NCBI GenBank assembly: GCA_004560045.1
Contig: SFWF01000004.1
Span: 1 to 36,807, forward strand
Length of the DNA: 36,807 nt
Direction: 5' to 3'
Source of the DNA: a bacterium
Lineage (GTDB): Bacteria > Bacillota > Clostridia > Oscillospirales > Acutalibacteraceae
Both the position numbers and the translations under genes were made by a program. Each line of letters begins with the position of its first letter. Position 1 is the first letter of the stretch. The notes below the pieces were generated by a model, which searched no databases, was not told the origin of the DNA, and was given only the letters and a program-made list of their open reading frames with translations. Below, piece by piece: positions 1 through 7,295 of the stretch.

Positions 1-152
1 AAGCATCTAAGCGTGAAGCCGGCCTCAAGATAAGATATCCCATAGCATAAGCTAGTAAGGTCCCCGGAAGACTACCGGGTTGATAGGCAGCATGTGTAAT
101 CGTGGTGACACGTTCAGCTAGGCTGTACTAATAGACCGAGGGCTTGACCTTT
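1..152 (+). rRNA. 23S ribosomal RNA, 3' end (partial)
   Basis: The window opens inside the last part of domain VI of 23S rRNA. The segment starting aagcatctaagcgtgaag and the segment ctgtactaatagaccgag followed by ggcttgacc match the universally conserved 3' end of the molecule. The 3' boundary is placed by similarity to the usual ending and may be off by a few bases. The rest of the gene lies outside the window. Confidence 0.95.
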
Positions 153-228
153 TTCGTTCCTCTAACAAGCGTCTTACATTTGCTTTGTTCAGTTTTTAGG
201 GTGTGATTAAAAGTCACAACCGAATACA

Positions 229-347
<119 letters not shown>

Positions 348-349
<2 letters not shown>

Positions 350-391
350 ACAAAGAAAACACACAGAGAAATCTGTGTGTTTTCTTTGTGT
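348..391 (+). terminator. rRNA operon terminator, perfect 20-bp stem
   Basis: Arm 348-367 is the exact reverse complement of arm 372-391, with a GAAA tetraloop at 368-371. The 3' arm contains T-rich runs. The 5' arm begins on the last two bases of the 5S terminal helix, so 5S folding and terminator folding would compete for those bases. A degenerate second copy of its 3' half lies at 929-955, beyond the inserted gene. Confidence 0.8.
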
Positions 392-393
392 AT

Positions 394-513
394 GTCAAAT
401 TCGTAGGATTTGACTATCATTCGAGCGAAGCGAGTTATCATTATAGTGCTGCGCACATGATAGCTCGCTTTGCTCGCATTATAGTGCTTCGCACATTATA
501 GCACCTTCGGTGC
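394..513. repeat. Hairpin array upstream of the four-helix-bundle gene
   Basis: A run of small inverted repeats is visible. 394-400 pairs with 408-414 (gtcaaat/atttgac). 423-441 pairs with 460-478 as a 19-bp stem with two wobble positions and encloses a smaller gtgc..gcac hairpin. Then follow gtgcttcgcac at 484-494 and gcaccttcggtgc at 501-513. The modules are joined by AT-rich linkers such as attata. The array is intergenic and non-coding. It may be transcribed RNA structure or a mobile repeat; the sequence does not say which. Confidence 0.7.
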
Positions 514-522
514 ATTTGAATA

Positions 523-551
523 TTGAAAATTTAATTTTCGTATGATACAAT
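523..551 (+). promoter_or_regulatory. Promoter of the four-helix-bundle gene
   Basis: A -35 box TTGAAA (523-528) and a -10 box TACAAT (546-551) are separated by exactly 17 bp. Transcription would start around 558, which is the A of the gene's ATG. There is no Shine-Dalgarno sequence before that ATG, so the mRNA looks leaderless or nearly so. Confidence 0.6.
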
Positions 552-557
552 AAATCT

Positions 558-905
558 ATGAAAAAGAACGTTTTATTAGATTTATCACAAGATTTTGCGG
601 TTGAAGTTATAGCGGTAGCTCGTATTTTAAAAGATACAGGAGAAAAAGGTTTTGCCGACCAAATTAAAAGAAGTGGCACGAGCATCAGCGCCAATATAGC
701 TGAAGGAAATCATCCGCAAAGCAGAGCTGATATGATCTCAAAATTTGAAATTGCCTTAAAAGAAGCAAACGAAACCGAGAATTGGCTAAATATTTTTAGA
801 AAATCCGAGCTAATTGACGACAGCGTTTTCACACCGATCCATAATAAGTTAGTAAAAATCAAAATATTGCTCATAAAATTCCTCCAAACCCTAAAAAGTA
901 AATAA
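558..905 (+). CDS. Four-helix-bundle protein (23S rRNA intervening-sequence type)
   Basis: This 115-residue protein has the family hallmark around residues 38-50 (RSGTSISANIAEG) and an N-terminus starting MKKNVLLDLS that resembles other members, which supports this start. The family (four helix bundle protein, TIGR02436-like) is best known from open reading frames inside intervening sequences of 23S rRNA genes; its biochemical role is unknown. It is basic and helical, with no signal peptide or membrane segment. Here it sits just after 5S rather than inside 23S, bracketed by two related copies of the rRNA terminator and preceded by a hairpin array. No ribosome binding site is seen. It is AT-rich compared with the ribosomal protein genes, which suggests acquisition from elsewhere. 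Confidence 0.85.
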   Translation: MKKNVLLDLSQDFAVEVIAVARILKDTGEKGFADQIKRSGTSISANIAEGNHPQSRADMISKFEIALKEANETENWLNIFRKSELIDDSVFTPIHNKLVKIKILLIKFLQTLKSK

Positions 906-916
906 TTAACAACCCC

Positions 917-945
917 CACACAGATTTCTCTGTGTGTTTTTCTTT
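917..945 (+). terminator. Intrinsic terminator after the four-helix-bundle gene
   Basis: cacacaga (917-924) pairs with tctgtgtg (929-936) around a tttc loop, followed by tttttcttt. The 3' half (929-955) closely repeats the 3' half of the rRNA terminator at 372-396. Confidence 0.8.
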
Positions 946-988
946 GTGTGTGTCCATTTTTATAAAGCGCATGGATTTTTTTAGGTTA

Positions 989-1011
989 TCAGCAATCTGC
1001 TGAGCTTTTTT
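989..1011 (+). terminator. Second intrinsic terminator
   Basis: tcagca (989-994) pairs with tgctga (998-1003) around the loop atc, followed by gcttttttc. It is a short stem with a good T-run and would give backup termination before the ribosomal protein operon. The bases between 1012 and 1117 are AT-rich and hold nothing else I can support. Confidence 0.6.
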
Positions 1012-1117
1012 CGGGCTTCTTTTCAATAAATAGTATTCTTTTTACCGACTGATTTCTTTTGAGAAACGAGACACATATATAACAACAAAAATTTTTAAAA
1101 AAACTGTAAAAAAAGAC

Positions 1118-1146
1118 TTGATTTTTTTGTTTACTTATGTTATTAT
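1118..1146 (+). promoter_or_regulatory. Promoter of the S10-spc-alpha operon
   Basis: TTGATT (1118-1123) and TATTAT (1141-1146) are spaced by 17 bp. An A/T-tract-rich stretch upstream (1081-1117) could act as an UP element. Transcription would begin near 1153, giving a leader of about 280 nt before rpsJ. This is the only convincing promoter found ahead of the 32-gene run. Confidence 0.7.
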
Positions 1147-1152
1147 ACCAAG

Positions 1153-1433
1153 GTACGCTATGAAAATAGCGCCAGATATGCGATGATGCGGGAGGTGGCC
1201 GACCACCGAGTCGGGAAATTTCCGCGGAGTATGTCCGATTTTAAACCGGGCGATGTAGAACTTATTTCGGTCCTGCGGCAACTTGCGATGCCGTGCGACT
1301 AAGGCAGCCTCTTTGTGCTGTCAGCCCCGGAATGACTGCGACCCCAGCCATCCGGTTTTATAATGTGCAGAGAAGAAACACTCGGCACGGTGTAAGTTTT
1401 GCCCGCAAATCCAACAAGGAGGAGCACAGTAAA
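1153..1433 (+). promoter_or_regulatory. Structured 5' leader of the S10 operon
   Basis: No gene lies here. The RNA would fold strongly: cgctat-GAAA-atagcg at 1156-1171, ggtgg/ccacc in the 1190s-1200s, cggca/tgccg near 1275-1295, ggcagc/gctgtc near 1304-1323, and ccgga..tccgg at 1327-1355 followed by ttttat. The string gcgatgatgcgggagg followed by ccgcggag resembles leaders upstream of rpsJ in other Gram-positive bacteria as I remember them. In E. coli the S10 leader is bound by L4 for autoregulation; a similar role here is inference. The last hairpin plus T-run could act as an attenuator. Confidence 0.6.
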
Positions 1434-1745
1434 ATGGCAGTAAAAGAAAAAATCAGAATCCGTGTTAAGGGTTACGATCACGCTCTTGTCGATCAGGCAG
1501 CCGAGAAGATCGTAGACACCGCAAAGCGCACAGGCGCTCGCGTTTCCGGACCCGTTCCGCTACCCACCGAGAAGGAAGTAGTTACCATCCTTCGCGCCGT
1601 ACACAAGTACAAGGATAGCCGTGAGCAGTTCGAAACCAGAACACACAAAAGGCTTATCGACGTGTTAAGACCTTCCAACAAAACTGTTGAAGCTCTTACA
1701 AGTCTCGAGCTTCCCGCCGGCGTAGATATCGAAATTAAGCTTTAA
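1434..1745 (+). CDS. rpsJ: 30S ribosomal protein S10
   Basis: The 103-residue S10 occupies the 30S head and, in many bacteria, also joins the NusB-NusG antitermination complex as NusE. The family pattern is clear: IRVKGYDHALVDQAA near the start and THKRLIDVLRPSNKTVEAL near residues 70-85. The start at 1434 gives the normal length and N-terminus (MAVKEKIRIR) and has a strong AAGGAGGAG site at 1416-1424. An in-frame ATG at 1293 would add 47 unrelated residues and has no ribosome binding site. It is first in the operon, after the long structured leader. Confidence 0.97.
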   Translation: MAVKEKIRIRVKGYDHALVDQAAEKIVDTAKRTGARVSGPVPLPTEKEVVTILRAVHKYKDSREQFETRTHKRLIDVLRPSNKTVEALTSLELPAGVDIEIKL

Positions 1746-1770
1746 TTTCAGCGTCTGCAAGGCAGGTCAC

Positions 1771-1786
1771 GTTGGGGAGACCCAAC
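1771..1786 (+). promoter_or_regulatory. Small hairpin between rpsJ and rplC
   Basis: gttggg (1771-1776) and cccaac (1781-1786) form a 6-bp stem closed by a GAGA tetraloop, in the unusually long 67-bp gap between rpsJ and rplC. There is no T-run, so it is not a terminator. It might be a protein-binding or processing site. Confidence 0.4.
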
Positions 1787-1812
1787 CAATAACCTTAAGG
1801 AGGAAATAAAAA

Positions 1813-2442
1813 ATGCAAAAAGGTTTAATCGGAAAAAAGCTTGGCATGACTCAGCTTTTTGACGCAAACGGAAACGTCGTTCCCGTTACCGTAATCGAAG
1901 CAGGCCCCTGTGTGGTCGCTCAGAAGAAGACGGTAGAAAACGACGGCTACGATGCAGTACAGGTTGGCTACGGCGACCTTAAGGCATCCAAGGTAAACGG
2001 ACCTATGAAGGGTCACTTTGCCAAGAACGACGTTGCTCCCAAGAAGGTGCTTCGTGAGTTCCGCTTCGACGACTGCTCCGCAGTTAACGTAGGCGACGTT
2101 TTAAAGGCTGACGTATTCGCAGAAGGCGACAGCGTAGACGTTCGCGGAACCTCTAAGGGTAAGGGCTACGCCGGCGTAATCAAGCGCTGGAACTTCAGCC
2201 GACTCAAGGAGTCTCACGGTACCGGTCCCGTTCATCGTCACGGCGGATCCCTCGGTGTTATCGACCCCGCCCGCGTATTTAAGGGAAAGAAGATGGCAGG
2301 ACACCTCGGAAACGAGCGCGTAACCGTTCAGAATCTTAAAGTTGTTAAAATCGACGCAGAAAACAACATAATCGCCGTTAAGGGTGCCGTTCCCGGTCCC
2401 AAGGGCGGAATCGTTGTTCTCTTCGACAGCGTTAAAGCTTAA
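1813..2442 (+). CDS. rplC: 50S ribosomal protein L3
   Basis: L3 (209 residues) binds near the 3' end of 23S rRNA early in large-subunit assembly and extends a loop towards the peptidyl transferase centre. It begins MQKGLIGKKLGMTQLF, the conserved L3 start. The conserved loop segment HRHGGSLGVIDPARVFKG lies around residues 140-157, including the glutamine/histidine-rich patch region near the catalytic centre. A TAAGGAGGAAAT site precedes the ATG. Length and order are typical of Firmicutes. Confidence 0.97.
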   Translation: MQKGLIGKKLGMTQLFDANGNVVPVTVIEAGPCVVAQKKTVENDGYDAVQVGYGDLKASKVNGPMKGHFAKNDVAPKKVLREFRFDDCSAVNVGDVLKADVFAEGDSVDVRGTSKGKGYAGVIKRWNFSRLKESHGTGPVHRHGGSLGVIDPARVFKGKKMAGHLGNERVTVQNLKVVKIDAENNIIAVKGAVPGPKGGIVVLFDSVKA

Positions 2443-2459
2443 GGAAGGAGTGCTTAGAA

Positions 2460-3083
2460 ATGGCTAACATCGCAGTAGTTGATATGGCAGGCAAAAACGT
2501 GGGCGAAATCACGTTAAACGATGCTATATTCGGAATCGAGCCCAATGCAGTAGTTATGCATGAGGCTGTTGTAAATTACCTTGCTAACCAGCGTCAGGGC
2601 ACCCAGTCCACCTTAACCCGTACCGAGGTTTCCGGCGGCGGCAAGAAGCCCTGGAGACAGAAGGGTACAGGTCACGCTCGTCAGGGTTCGACCAGAGCTC
2701 CCCAGTGGAGACACGGCGGTATCGTTCACGCACCGAAGCCGCGCGATTACTCCTACGTAATCAACAAGAAGGAAAAGAGAATTGCTCTTAAGTCTGCTCT
2801 TTCCGATAAGGTACTCACCGGTTCTCTCATCGTTCTCGATGCTTTAACCCTCGACTCTTACTCCACCAAGACTGTTGCCGCTTGCCTCAAGGCTATCGGC
2901 GCAGAGAAGAAGACCCTCATCGTTCTCGAGAACAATGACTCTTTCGCAGTTAAGAGCGCAGCAAACATCGAAGGCGTAAAGACCGCTCAGTACAACACCA
3001 TTAACACCTACGACATCGTAAATGCCGATTCTCTCGTAATCGTTAAGAATGCCGTAGCCAAGATCGAGGAGGTTTACGCATAA
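2460..3083 (+). CDS. rplD: 50S ribosomal protein L4
   Basis: L4 (207 residues) is a primary 23S rRNA-binding protein whose long loop lines the peptide exit tunnel. The tunnel-loop signature GTGHARQGSTRAPQWRHGG is clear around residues 66-84. In E. coli, L4 also represses its own operon by binding the S10 leader; the structured leader at 1153-1433 makes a comparable loop possible here, but that is inference. The stop codon shares one base with the rplW start (TAATG), implying coupled translation. Confidence 0.97.
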   Translation: MANIAVVDMAGKNVGEITLNDAIFGIEPNAVVMHEAVVNYLANQRQGTQSTLTRTEVSGGGKKPWRQKGTGHARQGSTRAPQWRHGGIVHAPKPRDYSYVINKKEKRIALKSALSDKVLTGSLIVLDALTLDSYSTKTVAACLKAIGAEKKTLIVLENNDSFAVKSAANIEGVKTAQYNTINTYDIVNADSLVIVKNAVAKIEEVYA

Positions 3084-3376
3084 TGACAGCTTACGAAATC
3101 ATTATCGCTCCGGTAATCACCGAAAAGAGCATGTCAGGAATTGCTGACAAGAAGTACACCTTCAAGGTTGCAAAGAATGCCGGCAAGGTAGAAATTGCAA
3201 ACGCTATCGAAGAGGTTTTCAGCGGCGTTAAGGTACAAAAGGTTAACACCATCAACGTACGCGGCCAGGAGAGACGTCGCGGACGCTTCACCGGCTACAC
3301 CGCAAGCTGGAAAAAGGCTGTTGTAACCCTCAAGAAGGATTCCAAGCCCATCGAGTTCTTTGACGGATTAATCTAA
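3083..3376 (+). CDS. rplW: 50S ribosomal protein L23
   Basis: L23 (97 residues) sits at the exit of the peptide tunnel and docks trigger factor and the signal recognition particle. The family start IIIAPVITEKSM and the basic loop GQERRRGRFTGYT followed by WKKAVVTLK are present. Its ATG overlaps the rplD stop by one base, so translation is probably coupled. The 98-bp gap to rplB holds a small hairpin (gaagtcg/cggcttc near 3427-3445) but no terminator. Confidence 0.97.
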   Translation: MTAYEIIIAPVITEKSMSGIADKKYTFKVAKNAGKVEIANAIEEVFSGVKVQKVNTINVRGQERRRGRFTGYTASWKKAVVTLKKDSKPIEFFDGLI

Positions 3377-3474
3377 GTCAAAGCTAAAGCCTAATTAAAG
3401 GAAAACAAGTTTTTCCGGTGATGTATGAAGTCGCAAGACGGCTTCGCTAAGCCTAAAAAAGGAGAGTAAACAAA

Positions 3475-4305
3475 ATGGCAATTAAACATTATAAGCCGAC
3501 TACTCCGGGCCGCCGCAATATGACAACTATGGATTATTCCGAGTTATCAAAGGTGGCTCCCGAGAGAAGCCTGCTCGAGCCTATCAAGAAGAATGCCGGA
3601 CGCAACAGCTACGGCAGAATCACCGTTCGCCATCGTGGCGGCGGAAACCGCAGAAAGTACAGAGTAATCGATTTCAAGAGAACCAAGTTCGGAGTACCCG
3701 CAACCGTTATGACTCTTGAGTACGATCCTAACCGTTCTGCTTTCATCGCCCTCATTCAGTACGAAGACGGAGTTAAGAATTACATCATCGCTCCTGTCGG
3801 ACTCAAGGTCGGCGACACCGTTATCAGCGGCGCTGATGCTGACATCAAGCCCGGTAACGCCCTTCCCCTTACCAATATGCCCGTCGGTACCGTAGTTCAT
3901 AACGTTGAGCTTTATCCCGGAAAGGGAGCACAGCTTGCCCGTTCCGCAGGAAATATGGCTCAGCTCATGGCTAAGGAAAACGGAATGGCTCTTCTCCGCC
4001 TTCCCTCCGGTGAGCTCAGAAACGTTCCCGAGAAGTGTATGGCCACTGTAGGTCAGGTATCCAACCCCGAGCACGCAAACGTTAACTACGGTAAAGCCGG
4101 ACGTAAGCGTCACATGGGATGGAGACCCACCGTTCGCGGTTCTGTAATGAACCCCTGCGATCACCCCCACGGTGGTGGTGAAGGTAAGTCACCCATCGGT
4201 CGTCCCGGTCCTGTTACCCCCTGGGGCAAGCCCGCTCTCGGATACAAGACCAGAGATAAGCATAAGCGCTCCGATAAGTATATCGTAAAGCGCCGCGATA
4301 AATAG
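3475..4305 (+). CDS. rplB: 50S ribosomal protein L2
   Basis: L2 (276 residues) is needed for subunit joining and peptidyl transferase activity. The RNA-binding domain carries RHRGGGNRRKYRVIDFKR near residues 52-69. The C-terminal segment DHPHGGGEGKSPIGR contains the conserved histidine associated with peptidyl transfer. The protein ends in a basic KRRDK tail, as is normal. A strong AAAAAAGGAGAG site precedes the start. The length equals the family norm. Confidence 0.97.
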   Translation: MAIKHYKPTTPGRRNMTTMDYSELSKVAPERSLLEPIKKNAGRNSYGRITVRHRGGGNRRKYRVIDFKRTKFGVPATVMTLEYDPNRSAFIALIQYEDGVKNYIIAPVGLKVGDTVISGADADIKPGNALPLTNMPVGTVVHNVELYPGKGAQLARSAGNMAQLMAKENGMALLRLPSGELRNVPEKCMATVGQVSNPEHANVNYGKAGRKRHMGWRPTVRGSVMNPCDHPHGGGEGKSPIGRPGPVTPWGKPALGYKTRDKHKRSDKYIVKRRDK

Positions 4306-4329
4306 TCAGGCGAAAGGAGATAAATTCTA

Positions 4330-4605
4330 ATGGGAAGAAGCATTAAAAAGGGACCTTACGTGTTACCCTCCCTTCTTAAGAAGGTAAAAGAAATGAATGC
4401 TGCCGGCGAGAAGAGAGTTCTTCAGACCTGGAGCCGTTCCTCCACAATATTCCCCGATTTCGTCGGACACACCTTCGCCGTTCATGACGGACGCAAGCAT
4501 GTTCCGGTATATGTTACCGAGGATATGGTAGGACACAAACTCGGCGAGTTCGCCCCCACCCGTACCTTTAAGGGCCACGCCGGTGCCAAGACCACCAAGA
4601 AATAA
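4330..4605 (+). CDS. rpsS: 30S ribosomal protein S19
   Basis: S19 (91 residues) binds the 30S head with S13 near the A-site tRNA. The start MGRSIKKGPYVLPSLLKKV and the centre TWSRSSTIFPDFVGHTFAVH are unmistakable. It keeps the usual position between L2 and L22, with a short gap and a GAAAGGAGAT ribosome binding site. Confidence 0.97.
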   Translation: MGRSIKKGPYVLPSLLKKVKEMNAAGEKRVLQTWSRSSTIFPDFVGHTFAVHDGRKHVPVYVTEDMVGHKLGEFAPTRTFKGHAGAKTTKK

Positions 4606-4626
4606 GCAGCGAAAGGAGTTTGAACA

Positions 4627-4965
4627 ATGGAAGCAAGAGCTACTTTAAAGTTTCTTCGCATCTCTCCTCGTAAGGTCAAAATCGTTCTCGACCTTATCCG
4701 CGGCGTAGATGCAGCCAAAGCAATGGCAATTCTTAAGTTCACACCCAAAGCTGCGTGTGAACCCCTTGAAAAGCTTCTCGCATCTGCTATGGCAAATGCT
4801 GAGAACAACCACAGCATGGACGTTTCCAAGCTTTACGTTGCAGAGTGCATCACCTGCCCCGGACCGATCCTCAAGAGAATCCGTCCCAAGGATCACGGCC
4901 GTGCACACCGCATCTTAAAGAGAACCAGCCATGTAACCCTCGTTCTTAAAGAACGTGAAGACTAA
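4627..4965 (+). CDS. rplV: 50S ribosomal protein L22
   Basis: L22 (112 residues) contacts all domains of 23S rRNA, and its beta-hairpin lines the exit tunnel where macrolides act. The family start ATLKFLRISPRKVKIVLDLIRG and the hairpin region GPILKRIRPKDHGRAHRILKR are visible. Placement between rpsS and rpsC and the length are standard. Confidence 0.97.
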   Translation: MEARATLKFLRISPRKVKIVLDLIRGVDAAKAMAILKFTPKAACEPLEKLLASAMANAENNHSMDVSKLYVAECITCPGPILKRIRPKDHGRAHRILKRTSHVTLVLKERED

Positions 4966-4982
4966 AACAGGAGGTTAAAGTT

Positions 4983-5648
4983 ATGGGCCAGAAAGTAAAT
5001 CCCCATGGATACCGTGTAGGTGTCATTAAGAATTGGGACTCTCGTTGGTTCGCCAAGGACGAAGTTTTCGGAGATACTTTGGTTGAGGACTACAACCTCC
5101 GTAAGTACCTTAAGAAGCGTCTTGGCGCCGCAGGCGTTCCCAAGATCGAGATCGAGCGTACCGCTCAGCGCGTACGTCTCCACATTCACTGCGCTAAGCC
5201 CGGTGTTGTAATCGGTGCTAAGGGTGCAGAGATCGAAAAGCTCCGCGCAGACGTTCAGAAGATGATCGGCAAGCCCGTCGTCATCAACATCGTGGAGATC
5301 AAGAACCCCGACCTCGATGCTACTCTCATCGCAGAGAACATCGCAGCTCAGCTCGAGAAGCGTGTTGCTTTCCGTCGTGCTATGAAGCTTTGCATCGGCA
5401 GAGCTATGAAGTTCGGCGCAAAGGGTATCAAGGTTAAGTGCTCCGGCCGTCTTGCAGGAGCAGAAATCGCAAGAAGTGAAACCTATCATGAGGGAACCAT
5501 TCCGCTTCAGACCATCCGTGCCGACATCGACTACGGCTTTGCTGAGGCAGACACCACCTACGGCCGTATCGGTATTAAGGTATGGCTCTACAAGGGTGAG
5601 GTCCTTCACGACAACCGTAAGGCTAAGAGAGAAGGAGGAGCTCGCTAA
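4983..5648 (+). CDS. rpsC: 30S ribosomal protein S3
   Basis: S3 (221 residues) lies at the mRNA entry pore of the 30S subunit. It has the family start MGQKVNPHGYRVGVIKNWDS. An N-terminal type II KH domain shows the GxxG loop in VVIGAKGAEIEKL near residues 74-86. The C-terminal domain ends in a basic tail. Its stop overlaps the rplP start by one base (TAATG), implying coupling. Confidence 0.97.
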   Translation: MGQKVNPHGYRVGVIKNWDSRWFAKDEVFGDTLVEDYNLRKYLKKRLGAAGVPKIEIERTAQRVRLHIHCAKPGVVIGAKGAEIEKLRADVQKMIGKPVVINIVEIKNPDLDATLIAENIAAQLEKRVAFRRAMKLCIGRAMKFGAKGIKVKCSGRLAGAEIARSETYHEGTIPLQTIRADIDYGFAEADTTYGRIGIKVWLYKGEVLHDNRKAKREGGAR

Positions 5649-6073
5649 TGTTATTACCTAAGCGTGTTAAATACCGTAGAGTGCAGCGCGGCCGTATGAC
5701 CGGTACTGCTTCCCGCGGAAACACCGTAACCTACGGTGAGTTCGGTCTTCAGGCTCTTGAGCCTGCATGGATCACGTCAAACCAGATCGAAGCCGCCCGT
5801 ATCGCTATGACTCGTTACATCAAGCGTGGCGGTAAGGTTTGGATCAAAATATTCCCCGATAAGCCGATCACTGCTAAGCCTGCTGAGACTCGAATGGGTT
5901 CCGGTAAAGGTTCTCCCGAGTACTGGGTCGCAGTTGTTAAGCCCGGCCGCGTAATGTTCGAAATCGGCGGAGTAAGCGAAGAGCTTGCAAAGGAAGCTAT
6001 GCGTCTCGCAGCTAACAAGCTTCCCATCAAGTGCAAGTTCTTAACTAAAGAAGAAATGGGTGGTGAGCAGTAA
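5648..6073 (+). CDS. rplP: 50S ribosomal protein L16
   Basis: L16 (141 residues) helps position A-site tRNA near the peptidyl transferase centre. It starts MLLPKRVKYRRVQRGRMTG and contains MGSGKGSPEYWVAVVKPGR, both diagnostic. It is joined at each end by one-base start/stop overlaps to rpsC and rpmC, making a tightly coupled triplet. Confidence 0.97.
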   Translation: MLLPKRVKYRRVQRGRMTGTASRGNTVTYGEFGLQALEPAWITSNQIEAARIAMTRYIKRGGKVWIKIFPDKPITAKPAETRMGSGKGSPEYWVAVVKPGRVMFEIGGVSEELAKEAMRLAANKLPIKCKFLTKEEMGGEQ

Positions 6074-6279
6074 TGAATGCAAAAGAAATCAGACAGAACA
6101 CTTTACCCGAGCTTCAGAAAAAGTTAGCTGAGCTTAAGGAAGAGCTTTTTAACCTTCGTTTCCAGCATACAATTAACCAGCTCGACAACCCCATGCGCCT
6201 TGTCGCTGTCAAGAAGGATATCGCCCGCGTACAGACCGTAATCCGCGAGCTCGAGTCTAAAGACAGCGCTAACGCTTAA
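6073..6279 (+). CDS. rpmC: 50S ribosomal protein L29
   Basis: L29 (68 residues) is a two-helix protein at the tunnel exit beside L23. The start MNAKEIRQNTLPELQKKLAE and the centre ELFNLRFQHTINQLDNPMRL are typical. Its ATG overlaps the rplP stop by one base. Confidence 0.96.
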   Translation: MNAKEIRQNTLPELQKKLAELKEELFNLRFQHTINQLDNPMRLVAVKKDIARVQTVIRELESKDSANA

Positions 6280-6296
6280 GAAGGAGGTACTTTAAA

Positions 6297-6551
6297 ATGG
6301 AAAGAAACCTTCGTAAGACCAGAGTGGGCATCGTCGTAAGCGACAAGATGGACAAGACCGTCGTTGTTGCAATTAAGGACAACGTTAAGCATCCCCTCTA
6401 CAAGAAGATCGTTAAAAACACCGTAAAATTCAAGGCTCACGATGAAGAAAACGCTTGTGGCGTAGGCGACAGAGTTCTCATTATGGAGACCAGACCCCTT
6501 TCTAAGGATAAGAACTGGCGCGTAGTCGAGATCATCGAGAAGGCTAAATAA
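6297..6551 (+). CDS. rpsQ: 30S ribosomal protein S17
   Basis: S17 (84 residues) is a primary 16S rRNA binder with an OB-like fold. The start RKTRVGIVVSDKMDKTVVVA and the segment METRPLSKDKNWRVVEIIEKA are conserved. An AAGAAGGAGGT site lies upstream. Position and length are typical. Confidence 0.96.
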   Translation: MERNLRKTRVGIVVSDKMDKTVVVAIKDNVKHPLYKKIVKNTVKFKAHDEENACGVGDRVLIMETRPLSKDKNWRVVEIIEKAK

Positions 6552-6570
6552 TCTAAAGGAGGAAAACACT

Positions 6571-6939
6571 GTGATACAGCAACAGAGTTACCTTAAGGTA
6601 GCCGACAACACCGGTGCTAAAGAAATTATGTGCATCAAGGTTCTTGGCGGCTCCGGCAGAAGGTACGCCAACATTGGCGATGTTATCGTTGCTTCTGTAA
6701 AGAAGGCTGCTCCCGGCGGCACTGTAAAGAAGGGCGATGTAGTTAAGGCAGTAGTTGTCCGTTCTGTAAGAGGCCTTCGTCGTAACGACGGTACCTACAT
6801 CAGATTCGATGAGAACGCTGCAGTTATCATCCGTGATGATAAAAACCCCAGAGGAACCCGTATCTTTGGACCCGTTGCCCGCGAACTCCGCGACAACGAC
6901 TATATGAAGATCCTGTCCCTCGCTCCCGAAGTACTTTAA
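6571..6939 (+). CDS. rplN: 50S ribosomal protein L14
   Basis: L14 (122 residues) forms an intersubunit bridge and binds the silencing factor RsfS in many bacteria. The sequence starts MIQQQSYLKVADNTGAKEIM and ends ARELRDNDYMKILSLAPEVL, the standard ends of L14. The start codon is GTG at 6571, supported by a TAAAGGAGGAAA site and by the correct N-terminus; no better ATG exists. Confidence 0.97.
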   Translation: MIQQQSYLKVADNTGAKEIMCIKVLGGSGRRYANIGDVIVASVKKAAPGGTVKKGDVVKAVVVRSVRGLRRNDGTYIRFDENAAVIIRDDKNPRGTRIFGPVARELRDNDYMKILSLAPEVL

Positions 6940-6953
6940 GGAGGTAGGAAGTA

Positions 6954-7277
6954 ATGAATAATATGTTTGTTAAGACAGGCGATACTGTTGTTCTTCTTAC
7001 CGGCGACGACAAGTACCGCGGCAAGAAGGGCAAGGTTTTAGCCGTTAGCCCCAAGGAAGGAAAGGTTATTGTTGAGGGAATCAACGTCGTTAAGAAGCAC
7101 GTTAAGCCCCGCAAGGCCGGCGATCCTTCCGGAATAATCGAGACCGAGAGCGCCATCTACGCCTCCAAGGTTCAGGTTGTCTGCCCCAAGTGCGACAAGC
7201 CCACCCGCGTAGGCCACAAGATTGCTGAAGACGGCGCCAAAGAACGCGTTTGCAAAAAATGCGGCGCAACACTTTAA
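6954..7277 (+). CDS. rplX: 50S ribosomal protein L24
   Basis: L24 (107 residues) nucleates 50S assembly through its KOW domain. The KOW motif is visible as TGDTVVLLTGDDKYRGKKGKVL near residues 7-28. The last 35 residues carry two C-x2-C pairs (CPKC and CKKC), a zinc-ribbon-like ending found in many Firmicutes L24 proteins. The next gene follows after 18 bp. Confidence 0.96.
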   Translation: MNNMFVKTGDTVVLLTGDDKYRGKKGKVLAVSPKEGKVIVEGINVVKKHVKPRKAGDPSGIIETESAIYASKVQVVCPKCDKPTRVGHKIAEDGAKERVCKKCGATL

Positions 7278-7295
7278 GAGTAGGAGGAATATCAC

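Noticed and set aside
153..228. tRNA gene in the 23S-5S spacer
   Set aside because: No cloverleaf or TTCRANNC-type segment can be drawn in these 76 bases.
1293..1433. In-frame extension of 47 residues before S10
   Set aside because: It has no ribosome binding site and no resemblance to S10, it falls in the structured leader, and the ATG at 1434 gives the normal protein.
3547..4170. Long open frame opposite rplB on the minus strand
   Set aside because: It is a shadow of the codon bias of rplB, with no ribosome binding site and no family resemblance. The same applies to 4962-5609 opposite rpsC and 11422-12012 opposite secY.
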